Shown piece by piece: positions 7,015 to 13,478 of a stretch of DNA of 13,478 nucleotides (positions within the stretch are counted from its first letter, which is position 1; every line of letters starts with the position of its first letter). The stretch spans positions 1 through 13,478 of the forward strand of contig DXWR01000109.1 of assembly GCA_019416775.1 (NCBI GenBank). Reading direction: 5' to 3'. Source of the DNA: Oscillospiraceae bacterium. Lineage in GTDB: Bacteria; Bacillota; Clostridia; Oscillospirales; Ruminococcaceae. The notes beneath the pieces are model-generated. The model saw only the letters and a program-made list of their open reading frames with translations, was not told where the DNA came from and did no database searches. Made by a program: the position numbers and the translations under genes.

Positions 7015-9801
7015 ATGGCACAGGATTACAATGAGACCATCAACCTTCCGCAGACCGATTTTCCCATGCGGGGGAATCTGCCTAAGCGGGAGCCGCAGTT
7101 CATCAAAGAGTGGGAAGAAGAAAAACTGTACCACAAAATCATGGAACACAATCAGGGCAAACCCATGTTTGTCCTCCATGACGGCCCGCCGTACGCCAAC
7201 GGCAACGTCCACATGGGCACCGCAATGAACAAGGTGCTCAAGGACATTATCTTGAAGTACAAAAATATGAGCGGTTATCAGGCCCCCTATGTCCCGGGCT
7301 GGGACACCCACGGCCTGCCCATTGAGCTGAAAGCGCTGAAAAAGGACGGGGTAGATCCCCTGTCCATCACCCCGGTGGAGCTGCGCAAACTCTGCAAGGA
7401 ATTTGCCCTTTCCTTCATCGGCAAGATGGAGGATCAGTTCAAGCGTCTGGGGGTGCTGGGCAACTGGGAAGATCCCTATATGACCTTAAAGCCGGAATTT
7501 GAAGCCAAGCAGATCGAAGTGTTCGGCGCCATGGTAAAGCGCAACTTCATTTACAAAGGCTTAAAGCCGGTGTATTGGTGCCCCGACTGTAAGACTGCTT
7601 TGGCGGAAGCGGAGATCGAGTATCAGGACGATCCCTGCCGCTCTATCTACGTGAAGTTCCAGGTCACCGACGACAAAGGTGTCTTTGCCGGCATGAACAT
7701 TCCCAAGGAACAGGTTTACTTCGTGATCTGGACCACCACCACCTGGACCATTCCCGGCAATGTGGCTATCTGCTTAGGCCCGGAATATGAGTACACCTTG
7801 GTCAAAACCGGGGATCAGTACCTGGTCATGGCCAAGGAGTTGGCCGATGTCGCCATGAAGGCAGCCGGCATCACCGACTATGAATTTGTAGGCAGCTTTA
7901 CCGGCAAAGAGCTGGAATATATGAAGGTGCAGCACCCCCTCTACGACCGTCAGTCTTTGGTGATTGTGGGCGACCACGTCACATTGGACAGCGGTACCGG
8001 CTGCGTGCACACCGCTCCCGGCTTTGGTGTGGAGGACTTTGAAGTCTGCAAAAATTATCCCGAACTGCCCATCATTGTCCCGGTGGACGGAGACGGCAAG
8101 CTCACCCAAGAAGCCGGTGAATTTGCCGGCTTGACCACCGACGAAGCCAATAAAGCCATCGCCATCAAGCTGGACTCCACCGGCGCATTGCTGGCCATGG
8201 AAAAGATTGTCCACCAGTATCCTCACTGCTGGCGGTGCAAAAAGCCCATCATCTTCCGGGCTACGGAACAGTGGTTCTGCTCGGTGGACGGCTTTAAAGA
8301 CGAAGCCATCCAGGCCATTCACAACGTGAAGTGGATTCCCGATTGGGGTGAAGGCCGGATCGTAAACATGGTTCGGGACCGCAGTGACTGGTGCATTTCC
8401 CGGCAGCGGACCTGGGGCGTTCCCATTCCCATCCTGTACTGCAAGGACTGCGGCAAACCCATTGTCAACGACACCACCATTGCCGCCATCAGCGACCTAT
8501 TCCGCCAGGAAGGTTCCGATGCTTGGTACACCCACGACGTGAAGGACTTCATTCCCGACACGGTGGCCTGCGAGTGCGGCTGTAAGGAATTTACCAAGGA
8601 AACCGACATCATGGACGTGTGGTTTGACTCCGGCGTCAGCCATGCTGCCGTGTTGGATCAGCGTTCGGATCAGCATTGGCCCGCCGACCTGTACCTGGAA
8701 GGCGCCGACCAGTACCGGGGCTGGTTCCAGTCCTCTCTGCTCACCAGCGTGGCCTGGCGGGGTCAGGCCCCCTATAAAGCGGTCTGCACCCACGGCTGGG
8801 TGGTGGACGGTGAAGGCCGGAAGATGAGCAAAAGCTTGGGCAACGGCATTGAAGCCCAGGAAATCACCGATCAGTTCGGCGCCGACATTCTCCGCCTTTG
8901 GGTGGCGTCCAGCGATTACCATGCCGACGTGCGGATCTCCAAGGAGATCTTAAAGCAGCTCTCCGACACCTACCGCAAGATCCGCAACACCGCCAAATAT
9001 ATGATCGGCAACTTGTATGATTTCAATCCTGACACCGATCAACTCCCACTGAATCAGCTCACCGAGCTGGACCGGCTGGCTTTGGTGAAGTGCAACCAGC
9101 TGATGGAACAGGCGTACAAAGCATACGAAGACATGGACTTCCATCTGGTGTACCATGCCGTGCAGAACTTCTGCACCATCGATCTGAGCCGGTTCTATCT
9201 GGATATCTGCAAAGACCGCCTGTACTGCGAAAGCAAGACCGGCGCCCTTCGCCGCAGCGCCCAGACCGCTATCTATCTGATTTTGGACGCCTTCACCAAG
9301 ATCATCGCTCCCATCTTGGCCTTTACCGCCGATGAAATCTGGAAGAGCATGCCCCATACCCAGAATGAGGAAAAAGAACACGTTTTCTTCAATGAGATGA
9401 GCAAGCCTTTCCCGGTGGCGGCGGACGATGCCTTCTTAAATAAGTGGGATACCATCTTAAAAATCACCTCCGACGTGCAGAAAGCTCTGGAGCTGAAGCG
9501 TGCGGATAAACTCATCGGTAAGAGCCTGGAAGCTGCCGTGGTGCTGTATGCCGACGGCGAACTCTATGACTTTATCTCCGCCCATCAGGAAGAGCTCACC
9601 ATGACCTTTATCGTCAGCCAGGTGGAAGCCGCCCATGGACAGGGCGAATTCACCGGTGATGTGGAGGGCCTTTCCATCACCGCAAAACTGGCTCAGGGCG
9701 AAAAGTGCCAGCGCTGCTGGAAGCAGGATGTCACCGTGGGAAGCAGCCACGACCATCCCACCCTCTGCGCCCGCTGCGCTCATGTGGTGGAGGAGCTTTA
9801 A
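7015..9801 (+). CDS. ileS: Isoleucyl-tRNA synthetase, bacterial IleS1 type
   Basis: Charges tRNA-Ile with isoleucine in the cytoplasm (class Ia). It has 928 residues, full length for the family. The HIGH motif appears as HMGT (66-69) within GPPYANGNVHMGTA, and KMSKS is at 603-607. The CP1 editing domain has WTTTTW (239-244) and HTAPGFG (332-338), with Asp341 in the position of the editing aspartate. Metal-binding cysteines occur as CPDC (189-192) with CWRC (405-408), as CKDC (476-479) with CEC (519-521), and as a C-terminal zinc finger CQRC (898-901) with CARC (918-921). The C-terminal finger and motif style argue for the mupirocin-sensitive IleS1 class rather than IleS2. The start has AGGGGAG (6997-7003) upstream. 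The 59-bp gap before it is too short for a T-box leader. Confidence 0.98.
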   Translation: MAQDYNETINLPQTDFPMRGNLPKREPQFIKEWEEEKLYHKIMEHNQGKPMFVLHDGPPYANGNVHMGTAMNKVLKDIILKYKNMSGYQAPYVPGWDTHGLPIELKALKKDGVDPLSITPVELRKLCKEFALSFIGKMEDQFKRLGVLGNWEDPYMTLKPEFEAKQIEVFGAMVKRNFIYKGLKPVYWCPDCKTALAEAEIEYQDDPCRSIYVKFQVTDDKGVFAGMNIPKEQVYFVIWTTTTWTIPGNVAICLGPEYEYTLVKTGDQYLVMAKELADVAMKAAGITDYEFVGSFTGKELEYMKVQHPLYDRQSLVIVGDHVTLDSGTGCVHTAPGFGVEDFEVCKNYPELPIIVPVDGDGKLTQEAGEFAGLTTDEANKAIAIKLDSTGALLAMEKIVHQYPHCWRCKKPIIFRATEQWFCSVDGFKDEAIQAIHNVKWIPDWGEGRIVNMVRDRSDWCISRQRTWGVPIPILYCKDCGKPIVNDTTIAAISDLFRQEGSDAWYTHDVKDFIPDTVACECGCKEFTKETDIMDVWFDSGVSHAAVLDQRSDQHWPADLYLEGADQYRGWFQSSLLTSVAWRGQAPYKAVCTHGWVVDGEGRKMSKSLGNGIEAQEITDQFGADILRLWVASSDYHADVRISKEILKQLSDTYRKIRNTAKYMIGNLYDFNPDTDQLPLNQLTELDRLALVKCNQLMEQAYKAYEDMDFHLVYHAVQNFCTIDLSRFYLDICKDRLYCESKTGALRRSAQTAIYLILDAFTKIIAPILAFTADEIWKSMPHTQNEEKEHVFFNEMSKPFPVAADDAFLNKWDTILKITSDVQKALELKRADKLIGKSLEAAVVLYADGELYDFISAHQEELTMTFIVSQVEAAHGQGEFTGDVEGLSITAKLAQGEKCQRCWKQDVTVGSSHDHPTLCARCAHVVEEL

Positions 9802-9828
9802 TCCCTAGTCTGTTGCAGCAAAGCAGTG

Positions 9829-9851
9829 GCTGTTTTTCCAGGAAAGGCAGC
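9829..9851 (+). other. Hairpin in the ileS-lspA gap, possible weak terminator or attenuator
   Basis: GCTGTTTTTC (9829-9838) pairs with GAAAGGCAGC (9842-9851) over ten pairs, two of them G-T, around a 3-nt loop. A broken T-rich stretch (9855-9862) follows. An upstream GCAGC (9815-9819) could instead pair with GCTGC (9850-9854), giving a mutually exclusive fold. The gap is 82 bp; no promoter was seen in it. Confidence 0.35.
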
Positions 9852-9883
9852 TGCTGTTTTCTGTGTGTAACTGGAGTGACGCT

Positions 9884-10477
9884 ATGAAAAATCTATCTCT
9901 TTTGACTCGCAAGATTCTGGCTCTCTGCGGCGCTTTGGTGCTGGCCTTTTTGGATCAGCTCATCAAATATTTGGTGGTCATCTTTATTTCGCCGATGAAT
10001 CTGCCTCAGGTGGAGGTGATCCCCGGTGTGTTGAGCCTGACCTATGTGGACAATCCGGGCATTGCCTGGAGTATGTTTATGGATCATCCGGAGATTTTGA
10101 CCATCGCCACTGCGATCATGATGGCGGCGCTGCTGGTGTTCCTGTTTACTAAATTTGTTCGTTCCGGCGTGCTGATTGTTTTTTTGATGCTGGTGCTGGG
10201 GGGCGGTTTAGGAAATTTAGCGGACCGGGTGTTCCGGGGCAGCGTTGTGGACTACCTGCATCTGGAATTTATGAATTTCCCCATCTTCAACCTGGCGGAC
10301 TGCCTGGTGGTGGTGGGCGTGATTCTCACGTTGGTGTGGCTTTTGGTATACTGGTTCCGGGATGAAAAACAGAATCTGCCGGAACACGCCGCGTCCAAAA
10401 CCGCATCTTCCCAAAAAGAAGGCAGCAAGGAAAAAGAATTGGTAGAAAAACATTCCCAGGAGGATCTGGATGACTGA
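9884..10477 (+). CDS. lspA: Lipoprotein signal peptidase (signal peptidase II)
   Basis: A membrane aspartic protease that removes the signal peptide from diacylglyceryl-modified prolipoproteins. It has 197 residues with four predicted membrane spans. The catalytic aspartates are D123 (GSVVDYL) and D139 (NLADCLVV); the GGGLGNLADRVFRG motif precedes them (Asp114). The usual NxGAAF motif appears as DNPGIAWSM, a divergent form. The ATG at 9884 has GGAG (9873-9876) 7 nt upstream; a GTG at 9863 is also in frame but lacks a site. A charged Lys/Glu/Ser-rich tail of about 39 residues (159-197) follows the last span and is longer than in most LspA proteins. Its last 8 bp overlap rluD. Confidence 0.95.
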   Translation: MKNLSLLTRKILALCGALVLAFLDQLIKYLVVIFISPMNLPQVEVIPGVLSLTYVDNPGIAWSMFMDHPEILTIATAIMMAALLVFLFTKFVRSGVLIVFLMLVLGGGLGNLADRVFRGSVVDYLHLEFMNFPIFNLADCLVVVGVILTLVWLLVYWFRDEKQNLPEHAASKTASSQKEGSKEKELVEKHSQEDLDD

Positions 10478-11402
10478 GTTTCCCCAAGAACCCCTTCTGC
10501 TTTCGGTTGCAGCTGACCGAGAGGGAGCCCGGCTGGACGCAGTGGTCAGCGAAGGGACTGATCTCTCCAGAGCCCGGGTGCAGAAACTCTGCCAGGAAGG
10601 ATTGGTTACCGTCAACGGCAAGCCAGGCGGCAAAAACACCCGCCTGAAACCGGGAGATGAGATCCGGGTGGAGCTGCCGCCCCTTCGTTCGTTGGAGGTG
10701 GAAGCCCAGAATATTCCCCTGGAAATCGTGTACGAGGACGACCACCTTCTGGTGGTGAATAAACCCAAAGGGATGGTGGTGCACCCGGCGCCCGGCAATC
10801 CCGACGGCACCTTGGTCAACGCCCTGCTGTATCACTGCCGGGATCATCTCAGCGGCATCAATGGGGTGCTGCGGCCGGGTATTGTCCACCGGATCGATAA
10901 GGATACTTCCGGACTGCTGATGGTGGCTAAAGACGATTTGACTCATCAGGGTTTGGCGGAGCAGATTGCCGAACACTCCTTTTTGCGGGAGTACGAGACG
11001 GTGGTCTACGGCCGCATGGAACAGGAACAAGGAACCGTGGACCTTCCCATCGGCCGGAATAAGGTGGACCGGAAAAAAATGTGCGTCTGCTACGACCATT
11101 CCCGGCCGGCGGTGACCCATTATTGGCTGCTGGAACAGTACCAGGGGTTTGCCCATTTGAAGTGTCGGCTGGAGACGGGGCGCACCCATCAGATCCGGGT
11201 GCATATGGCGGCCATCGGTCACCCGGTGGCTGGGGATCCGGTATACGGACCCAAAAAAATCATCGAAAAGCTTCATGGACAGTGCCTTCACGCAAAAACT
11301 TTGGGGTTTGTCCATCCTGCCACAGGGAAATGGATGGAATTTACCTCGGAACTGCCGCAATATTTTCAATCTTTCTTAAAAGGACTGAAAAAGGCAGATT
11401 GA
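10470..11402 (+). CDS. rluD: RluD/RluA-family 23S rRNA pseudouridine synthase
   Basis: Converts specific uridines of large-subunit rRNA to pseudouridine. It has 310 residues: an N-terminal S4 domain (about 20-70; RLDAVVSEGTDLSRARVQKL and VTVNGKPG) and a catalytic domain with VVNKPKGMVVHP (95-106). The active-site HRIDKDTSG contains the catalytic D143. The C-terminal RTHQIRVHMAAIGHPVAGD motif is also present. The S4 plus RluA-type layout fits the RluD subgroup that follows lspA in Gram-positive genomes (YlyB in Bacillus). The exact target uridines cannot be told from sequence. AGGAGG (10458-10463) sits 6 nt before the ATG, inside lspA; the 8-bp overlap implies coupling. No clear terminator follows the stop, so read-through towards the GH43 gene is possible. 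Confidence 0.95.
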   Translation: MTEFPQEPLLLSVAADREGARLDAVVSEGTDLSRARVQKLCQEGLVTVNGKPGGKNTRLKPGDEIRVELPPLRSLEVEAQNIPLEIVYEDDHLLVVNKPKGMVVHPAPGNPDGTLVNALLYHCRDHLSGINGVLRPGIVHRIDKDTSGLLMVAKDDLTHQGLAEQIAEHSFLREYETVVYGRMEQEQGTVDLPIGRNKVDRKKMCVCYDHSRPAVTHYWLLEQYQGFAHLKCRLETGRTHQIRVHMAAIGHPVAGDPVYGPKKIIEKLHGQCLHAKTLGFVHPATGKWMEFTSELPQYFQSFLKGLKKAD

Positions 11403-11447
11403 ATGGATTTTCATGGGGGTAATGACGCTTTTTCGAGGAAAATTTGC

Positions 11448-11476
11448 TTGACACAAGCCGATGGTTTGTGTATCAT
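11448..11476 (+). promoter_or_regulatory. Near-consensus sigma-A promoter of the GH43 gene
   Basis: TTGACA (11448-11453), a 17-nt spacer and TATCAT (11471-11476) make 11 of 12 matches to the sigma-A consensus. The predicted start is near 11483, giving a leader of about 50 nt. Confidence 0.85.
11451..11471 (+). promoter_or_regulatory. Palindromic operator filling the promoter spacer
   Basis: ACACAAGCC (11451-11459) and GGTTTGTGT (11463-11471) are inverted with one mismatch around GAT. The palindrome fills the spacer between -35 and -10 and overlaps both boxes, the classic layout for a repressor that blocks RNA polymerase. Its regulator is not in the window. The odd-length centre does not match the usual even LacI type with a central CG. 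Confidence 0.7.
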
Positions 11477-11531
11477 TAAACTATGGATATGATTCCCCCT
11501 AATCATAAAAAGCGAACAAGGAGTGTTACGT

Positions 11532-12473
11532 ATGAGCAATGAAAAGCATAAGCCGGTTGTGCTGCAGCGTGCAGACCCGTACTTGTACAAGCATACCGAC
11601 GGCTATTATTATTTTACTGGTTCGGTTCCGACCTATGACCGTATCGAGCTTCGCCGCAGCAAAACCATTGCCGGTCTGGCTCAAGCGGAAACCGCCGATG
11701 TTTGGTTCCGCCACGAAAGCGGTATCATGAGCGAACATATCTGGGCTCCGGAACTTTACTATTTGGATGGAAAGTGGTATATCTACTTTGCCGCCAGCGA
11801 TAAAGATGACATTTGGGAACTTCGCCCCTATGTGCTGGAGTGTCAGGGTCAGGATCCTCTTCACGACAAGTGGATTGAGTTAGGCCAGATGCAGGCAGCG
11901 GATGACGACGACAAATCCTTCCAGGATTTTTCTCTGGATGCAACGATTTTTGAACACAAAGGCAAGCGTTATTACGTTTGGGCGGAAAAAGTGGGCGGCC
12001 AAAAGGGTATCTCCAATCTGTATATTGCCGAGATGGAGTCCCCCTGCAAGCTGAAGACCGTGCAGTTCTTGCTCACCACTCCGGACTACGATTGGGAACG
12101 GATCGATTTCTGGGTGAATGAAGGTCCCGCCGTACTGCAGCGCAACGGCAAGATCTTTATCACCTTCTCTGCTTCCGCTACCGGCGCTATGTACTGCATG
12201 GGCATGATTTACTGCGACGAAGATGCCGATTTGCTGGACCGCAACAGCTGGACCAAGCTGCGTTACCCTGTGGTGCAGACCAGAGAAGATCTGGGCATTT
12301 ACGGCCCCGGCCACAACAGCTTTACCCAAGACGAGGAAGGCAACGACATCTGCGTCTACCATGCTCGGGATTACGCGGAAATCGTGGGCGACCCCCTGTA
12401 CGATCCCAACCGTCACGCTCGGATTATGAAGATCGAGTATGACGAAAAGGGCTTCCCGATTTTTGAACTGTAA
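11532..12473 (+). CDS. Cytoplasmic glycoside hydrolase family 43 protein, probable alpha-L-arabinofuranosidase
   Basis: A five-bladed beta-propeller GH43 enzyme of 313 residues. The three catalytic acids are visible: Asp15 in RADPYLY (general base), Asp136 in SLDATIF (pKa modulator) and Glu197 in NEGPAV (general acid). HIWAPELYYLDGKWYIYFAA, YGPGHNSF and NRHARIMKIEYDEKGFPIF are further GH43 landmarks. There is no signal peptide or extra carbohydrate-binding module, so it should act inside the cell on short imported arabino- or xylo-oligosaccharides. Family 43 also contains beta-xylosidases, so the substrate is inferred. The ATG at 11532 has AAGGAG (11518-11523) 8 nt upstream; a GTG at 11523 lies within the ribosome site and is rejected. 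It is a single-gene unit with its own operator-promoter and terminator, placed where Bacillus has pyrR. Confidence 0.9.
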   Translation: MSNEKHKPVVLQRADPYLYKHTDGYYYFTGSVPTYDRIELRRSKTIAGLAQAETADVWFRHESGIMSEHIWAPELYYLDGKWYIYFAASDKDDIWELRPYVLECQGQDPLHDKWIELGQMQAADDDDKSFQDFSLDATIFEHKGKRYYVWAEKVGGQKGISNLYIAEMESPCKLKTVQFLLTTPDYDWERIDFWVNEGPAVLQRNGKIFITFSASATGAMYCMGMIYCDEDADLLDRNSWTKLRYPVVQTREDLGIYGPGHNSFTQDEEGNDICVYHARDYAEIVGDPLYDPNRHARIMKIEYDEKGFPIFEL

Positions 12474-12531
12474 GGTTCAGCCCTGATTGGAACAAAAAGG
12501 GCTTCTATGCTCTTTTGAATAATTTTGACAG

Positions 12532-12570
12532 AGTGCTCCCGGGTTCTTTAGCCTGGGAGCACTTCTTTTT
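12532..12570 (+). terminator. Rho-independent terminator of the GH43 gene
   Basis: AGTGCTCCCGGG (12532-12543) pairs with CCTGGGAGCACT (12552-12563) over twelve pairs, one of them G-T, with an 8-nt loop. TTCTTTTT follows directly. It lies about 60 bp after the GH43 stop codon. There is no matching A-run on the other side, so it should act mainly on plus-strand transcripts. Confidence 0.92.
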
Positions 12571-12577
12571 GTCCCCT

Positions 12578-12604
12578 AAAAAAGCAGCCCCCGAAGGAGC
12601 TGCT
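12578..12604 (-). terminator. Rho-independent terminator of the YitT-family gene
   Basis: Read on the minus strand, AGCAGCTCC, a TTCG tetraloop and GGGGCTGCT form a nine-pair stem with one G-T pair, followed by six Ts. It begins about 24 bp after the stop codon of the YitT-family gene and lies 7 bp from the opposing terminator. Confidence 0.92.
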
Positions 12605-12628
12605 GGAGCCGATTTGATTCTTTTGTCT

Positions 12629-13478
12629 TTAGTCGTTGGGACGGGTGTAAAATCGTCCGGTGATCTGCTCGGTGTTGAGACAGTTGATGAACGCTTTGGG
12701 ATCGGTTTTGCGAATGTCTCGGATGGTGTTTTTCGCTTCTTCTGCGGAAACGACAGAGTAAAGCATCTGCCGTTCCTGACCCTCATAACATCCCACCCCG
12801 GTAAACTGAGTGGCGTCGTGGTTGGTATTGTCCCGGATCACATGGTATACCTCTTCCGGATGGTCAGTAATCACCAGCAGGGTCTTTTTCTGGTAGCGCT
12901 TGTAGAGCATGTGGAGGATCTGGGTGCTGGCGAATTGGAAGACAATGGAGTACAGTGCCCGTTCCCAACCGAACAGCAATCCTGCCACCACCAGCATGAC
13001 TACATTGCCCAGGAAAATGTAATTCCAGGTGTCAATGCCCTTGCGCTGGGAAAAGAAGATGGCGATAAAGTCGGTGCCGCCGCTGGTGGCGTTGGCAAAG
13101 AGGCAGAGGGAGATGGCGCAGCCGTTGATGATACCGCCGAAAATGCTGATTAACAGGGGATTGGTGGTGACCTCAAAGCCGGGAAGCAGGTCGGTGAGGA
13201 TACTGCTCAACACAATCATCAGACAGGAATACAGGGTGAATTTCTTGCCGATAAATTTGAAGCTGATGATAGCCGGTATGGCGTTGAGAATCAGGTTGAT
13301 TAGGGAGAAGGGGAGTTCCAGATGCAGAAAGGTGGAAAAGATGCTTTGAATCAGCAGGGTCAATCCGTTAAACCCGCCGGGGATCATGTCTCCGGCACGA
13401 ACAAAAATCCGAATGTTCCAGGCCATGACTACCGCACCCAGAACTACCAGTAAAATTCGCTGCCATGTACTTTTTTCC
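12629..13478 (-). CDS. YitT-family membrane protein with C-terminal DUF2179 (5' end outside window)
   Basis: A multi-pass integral membrane protein of unknown function from the YitT family. The frame stays open to the last base, and the 17 residues before the ATG at 13426 (including STWQRILLVVLGAVV) form the expected start of the first membrane span. That ATG is therefore internal and the gene is cut by the window edge; 282 residues are visible. FVRAGDMIPGGFNGLTLL matches the family's APGG-type signature, and several further hydrophobic spans follow, with ANATSGGTDFIA between them. The soluble C-terminal DUF2179 domain starts near KKTLLVITDHPEEV and carries DATQFTGVGCYEGQERQMLY and DPKAFINCLNTEQITG. 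It is convergent with the GH43 gene and looks like a separate transcription unit. Transport has been suggested for the family but not established. Confidence 0.93.
   Translation of the reverse strand, partial: EKSTWQRILLVVLGAVVMAWNIRIFVRAGDMIPGGFNGLTLLIQSIFSTFLHLELPFSLINLILNAIPAIISFKFIGKKFTLYSCLMIVLSSILTDLLPGFEVTTNPLLISIFGGIINGCAISLCLFANATSGGTDFIAIFFSQRKGIDTWNYIFLGNVVMLVVAGLLFGWERALYSIVFQFASTQILHMLYKRYQKKTLLVITDHPEEVYHVIRDNTNHDATQFTGVGCYEGQERQMLYSVVSAEEAKNTIRDIRKTDPKAFINCLNTEQITGRFYTRPND

Noticed and set aside
10326..11369. Long antisense open frame opposite lspA and rluD
   Set aside because: A shadow frame; the sense strand encodes complete RluD and LspA motifs.
11403..11447. Possible terminator after rluD
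   Set aside because: Only a weak A/T-rich pairing (ATTTTC with GAAAAT) is present, with no GC stem and no U-run before the GH43 promoter.
11403..11531. Catabolite-responsive (cre) site for the GH43 promoter
   Set aside because: No stretch fits TGNNANCGNTNNCA; the visible palindrome is of a different type.
11901..11915. DDDDK sequence in the GH43 protein, resembling an enteropeptidase site
   Set aside because: A short acidic surface loop in a native gene; the match is chance and there is no sign of a tag or construct.
12515..13153. Plus-strand open frame of 212 codons across the YitT-family gene
   Set aside because: It begins inside the GH43 terminator and runs opposite a clear YitT/DUF2179 frame; no domain is recognisable.

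Overview
The window looks like a chromosomal housekeeping segment from a low-to-mid GC Gram-positive bacterium, most likely class Clostridia (Oscillospirales/Ruminococcaceae-like). The grounds are the division-cluster order SepF - YlmH - DivIVA - IleS - LspA - RluD, an endonuclease-type MutL, strong AGGAGG ribosome sites, and a moderately GC-rich codon style. The placement is an inference from gene order and protein style; no search could be run.

Layout. (1) Positions 1-2802: the 3' part of mutL, overlapping miaA, which starts at a TTG with a strong Shine-Dalgarno inside mutL. (2) 2759-2939: an extended -10 promoter inside the end of miaA, followed by a leader of about 145 nt that is full of inverted repeats. 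(3) 2940-6955: an orphan HlyD/membrane-fusion-like protein, a YggS/PLPBP protein, SepF, the S4-domain protein YlmH and DivIVA. An internal promoter inside yggS could feed sepF onward. (4) 7015-11402: ileS, lspA and rluD, in the same order as Bacillus but without ylyA between ileS and lspA and without pyrR after rluD. (5) 11403-12570: a stand-alone cytoplasmic GH43 glycosidase gene with its own near-consensus promoter, a palindromic operator filling the -35/-10 spacer, and a strong terminator. (6) 12578-13478, minus strand: a YitT/DUF2179 membrane protein with its own terminator; its 5' end lies outside the window.

How the genes fit together. mutL and miaA serve mismatch repair and tRNA modification. 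The central block links division-site assembly (SepF, DivIVA), PLP homeostasis, ribosome-associated RNA binding (YlmH), isoleucyl-tRNA charging, lipoprotein maturation and 23S rRNA pseudouridylation, a grouping typical of Firmicutes. The GH43 and YitT genes are unrelated to this block and meet tail to tail across back-to-back terminators, so rluD marks the end of the conserved block.

I saw no mobile elements, CRISPR arrays, rRNA or tRNA genes. No gap between genes exceeds about 140 bp. No clearly new multi-gene system is present. The features most worth a second look are the structured leader ahead of the orphan HlyD-like gene, the promoter buried in yggS, and the operator-promoter of the GH43 gene.
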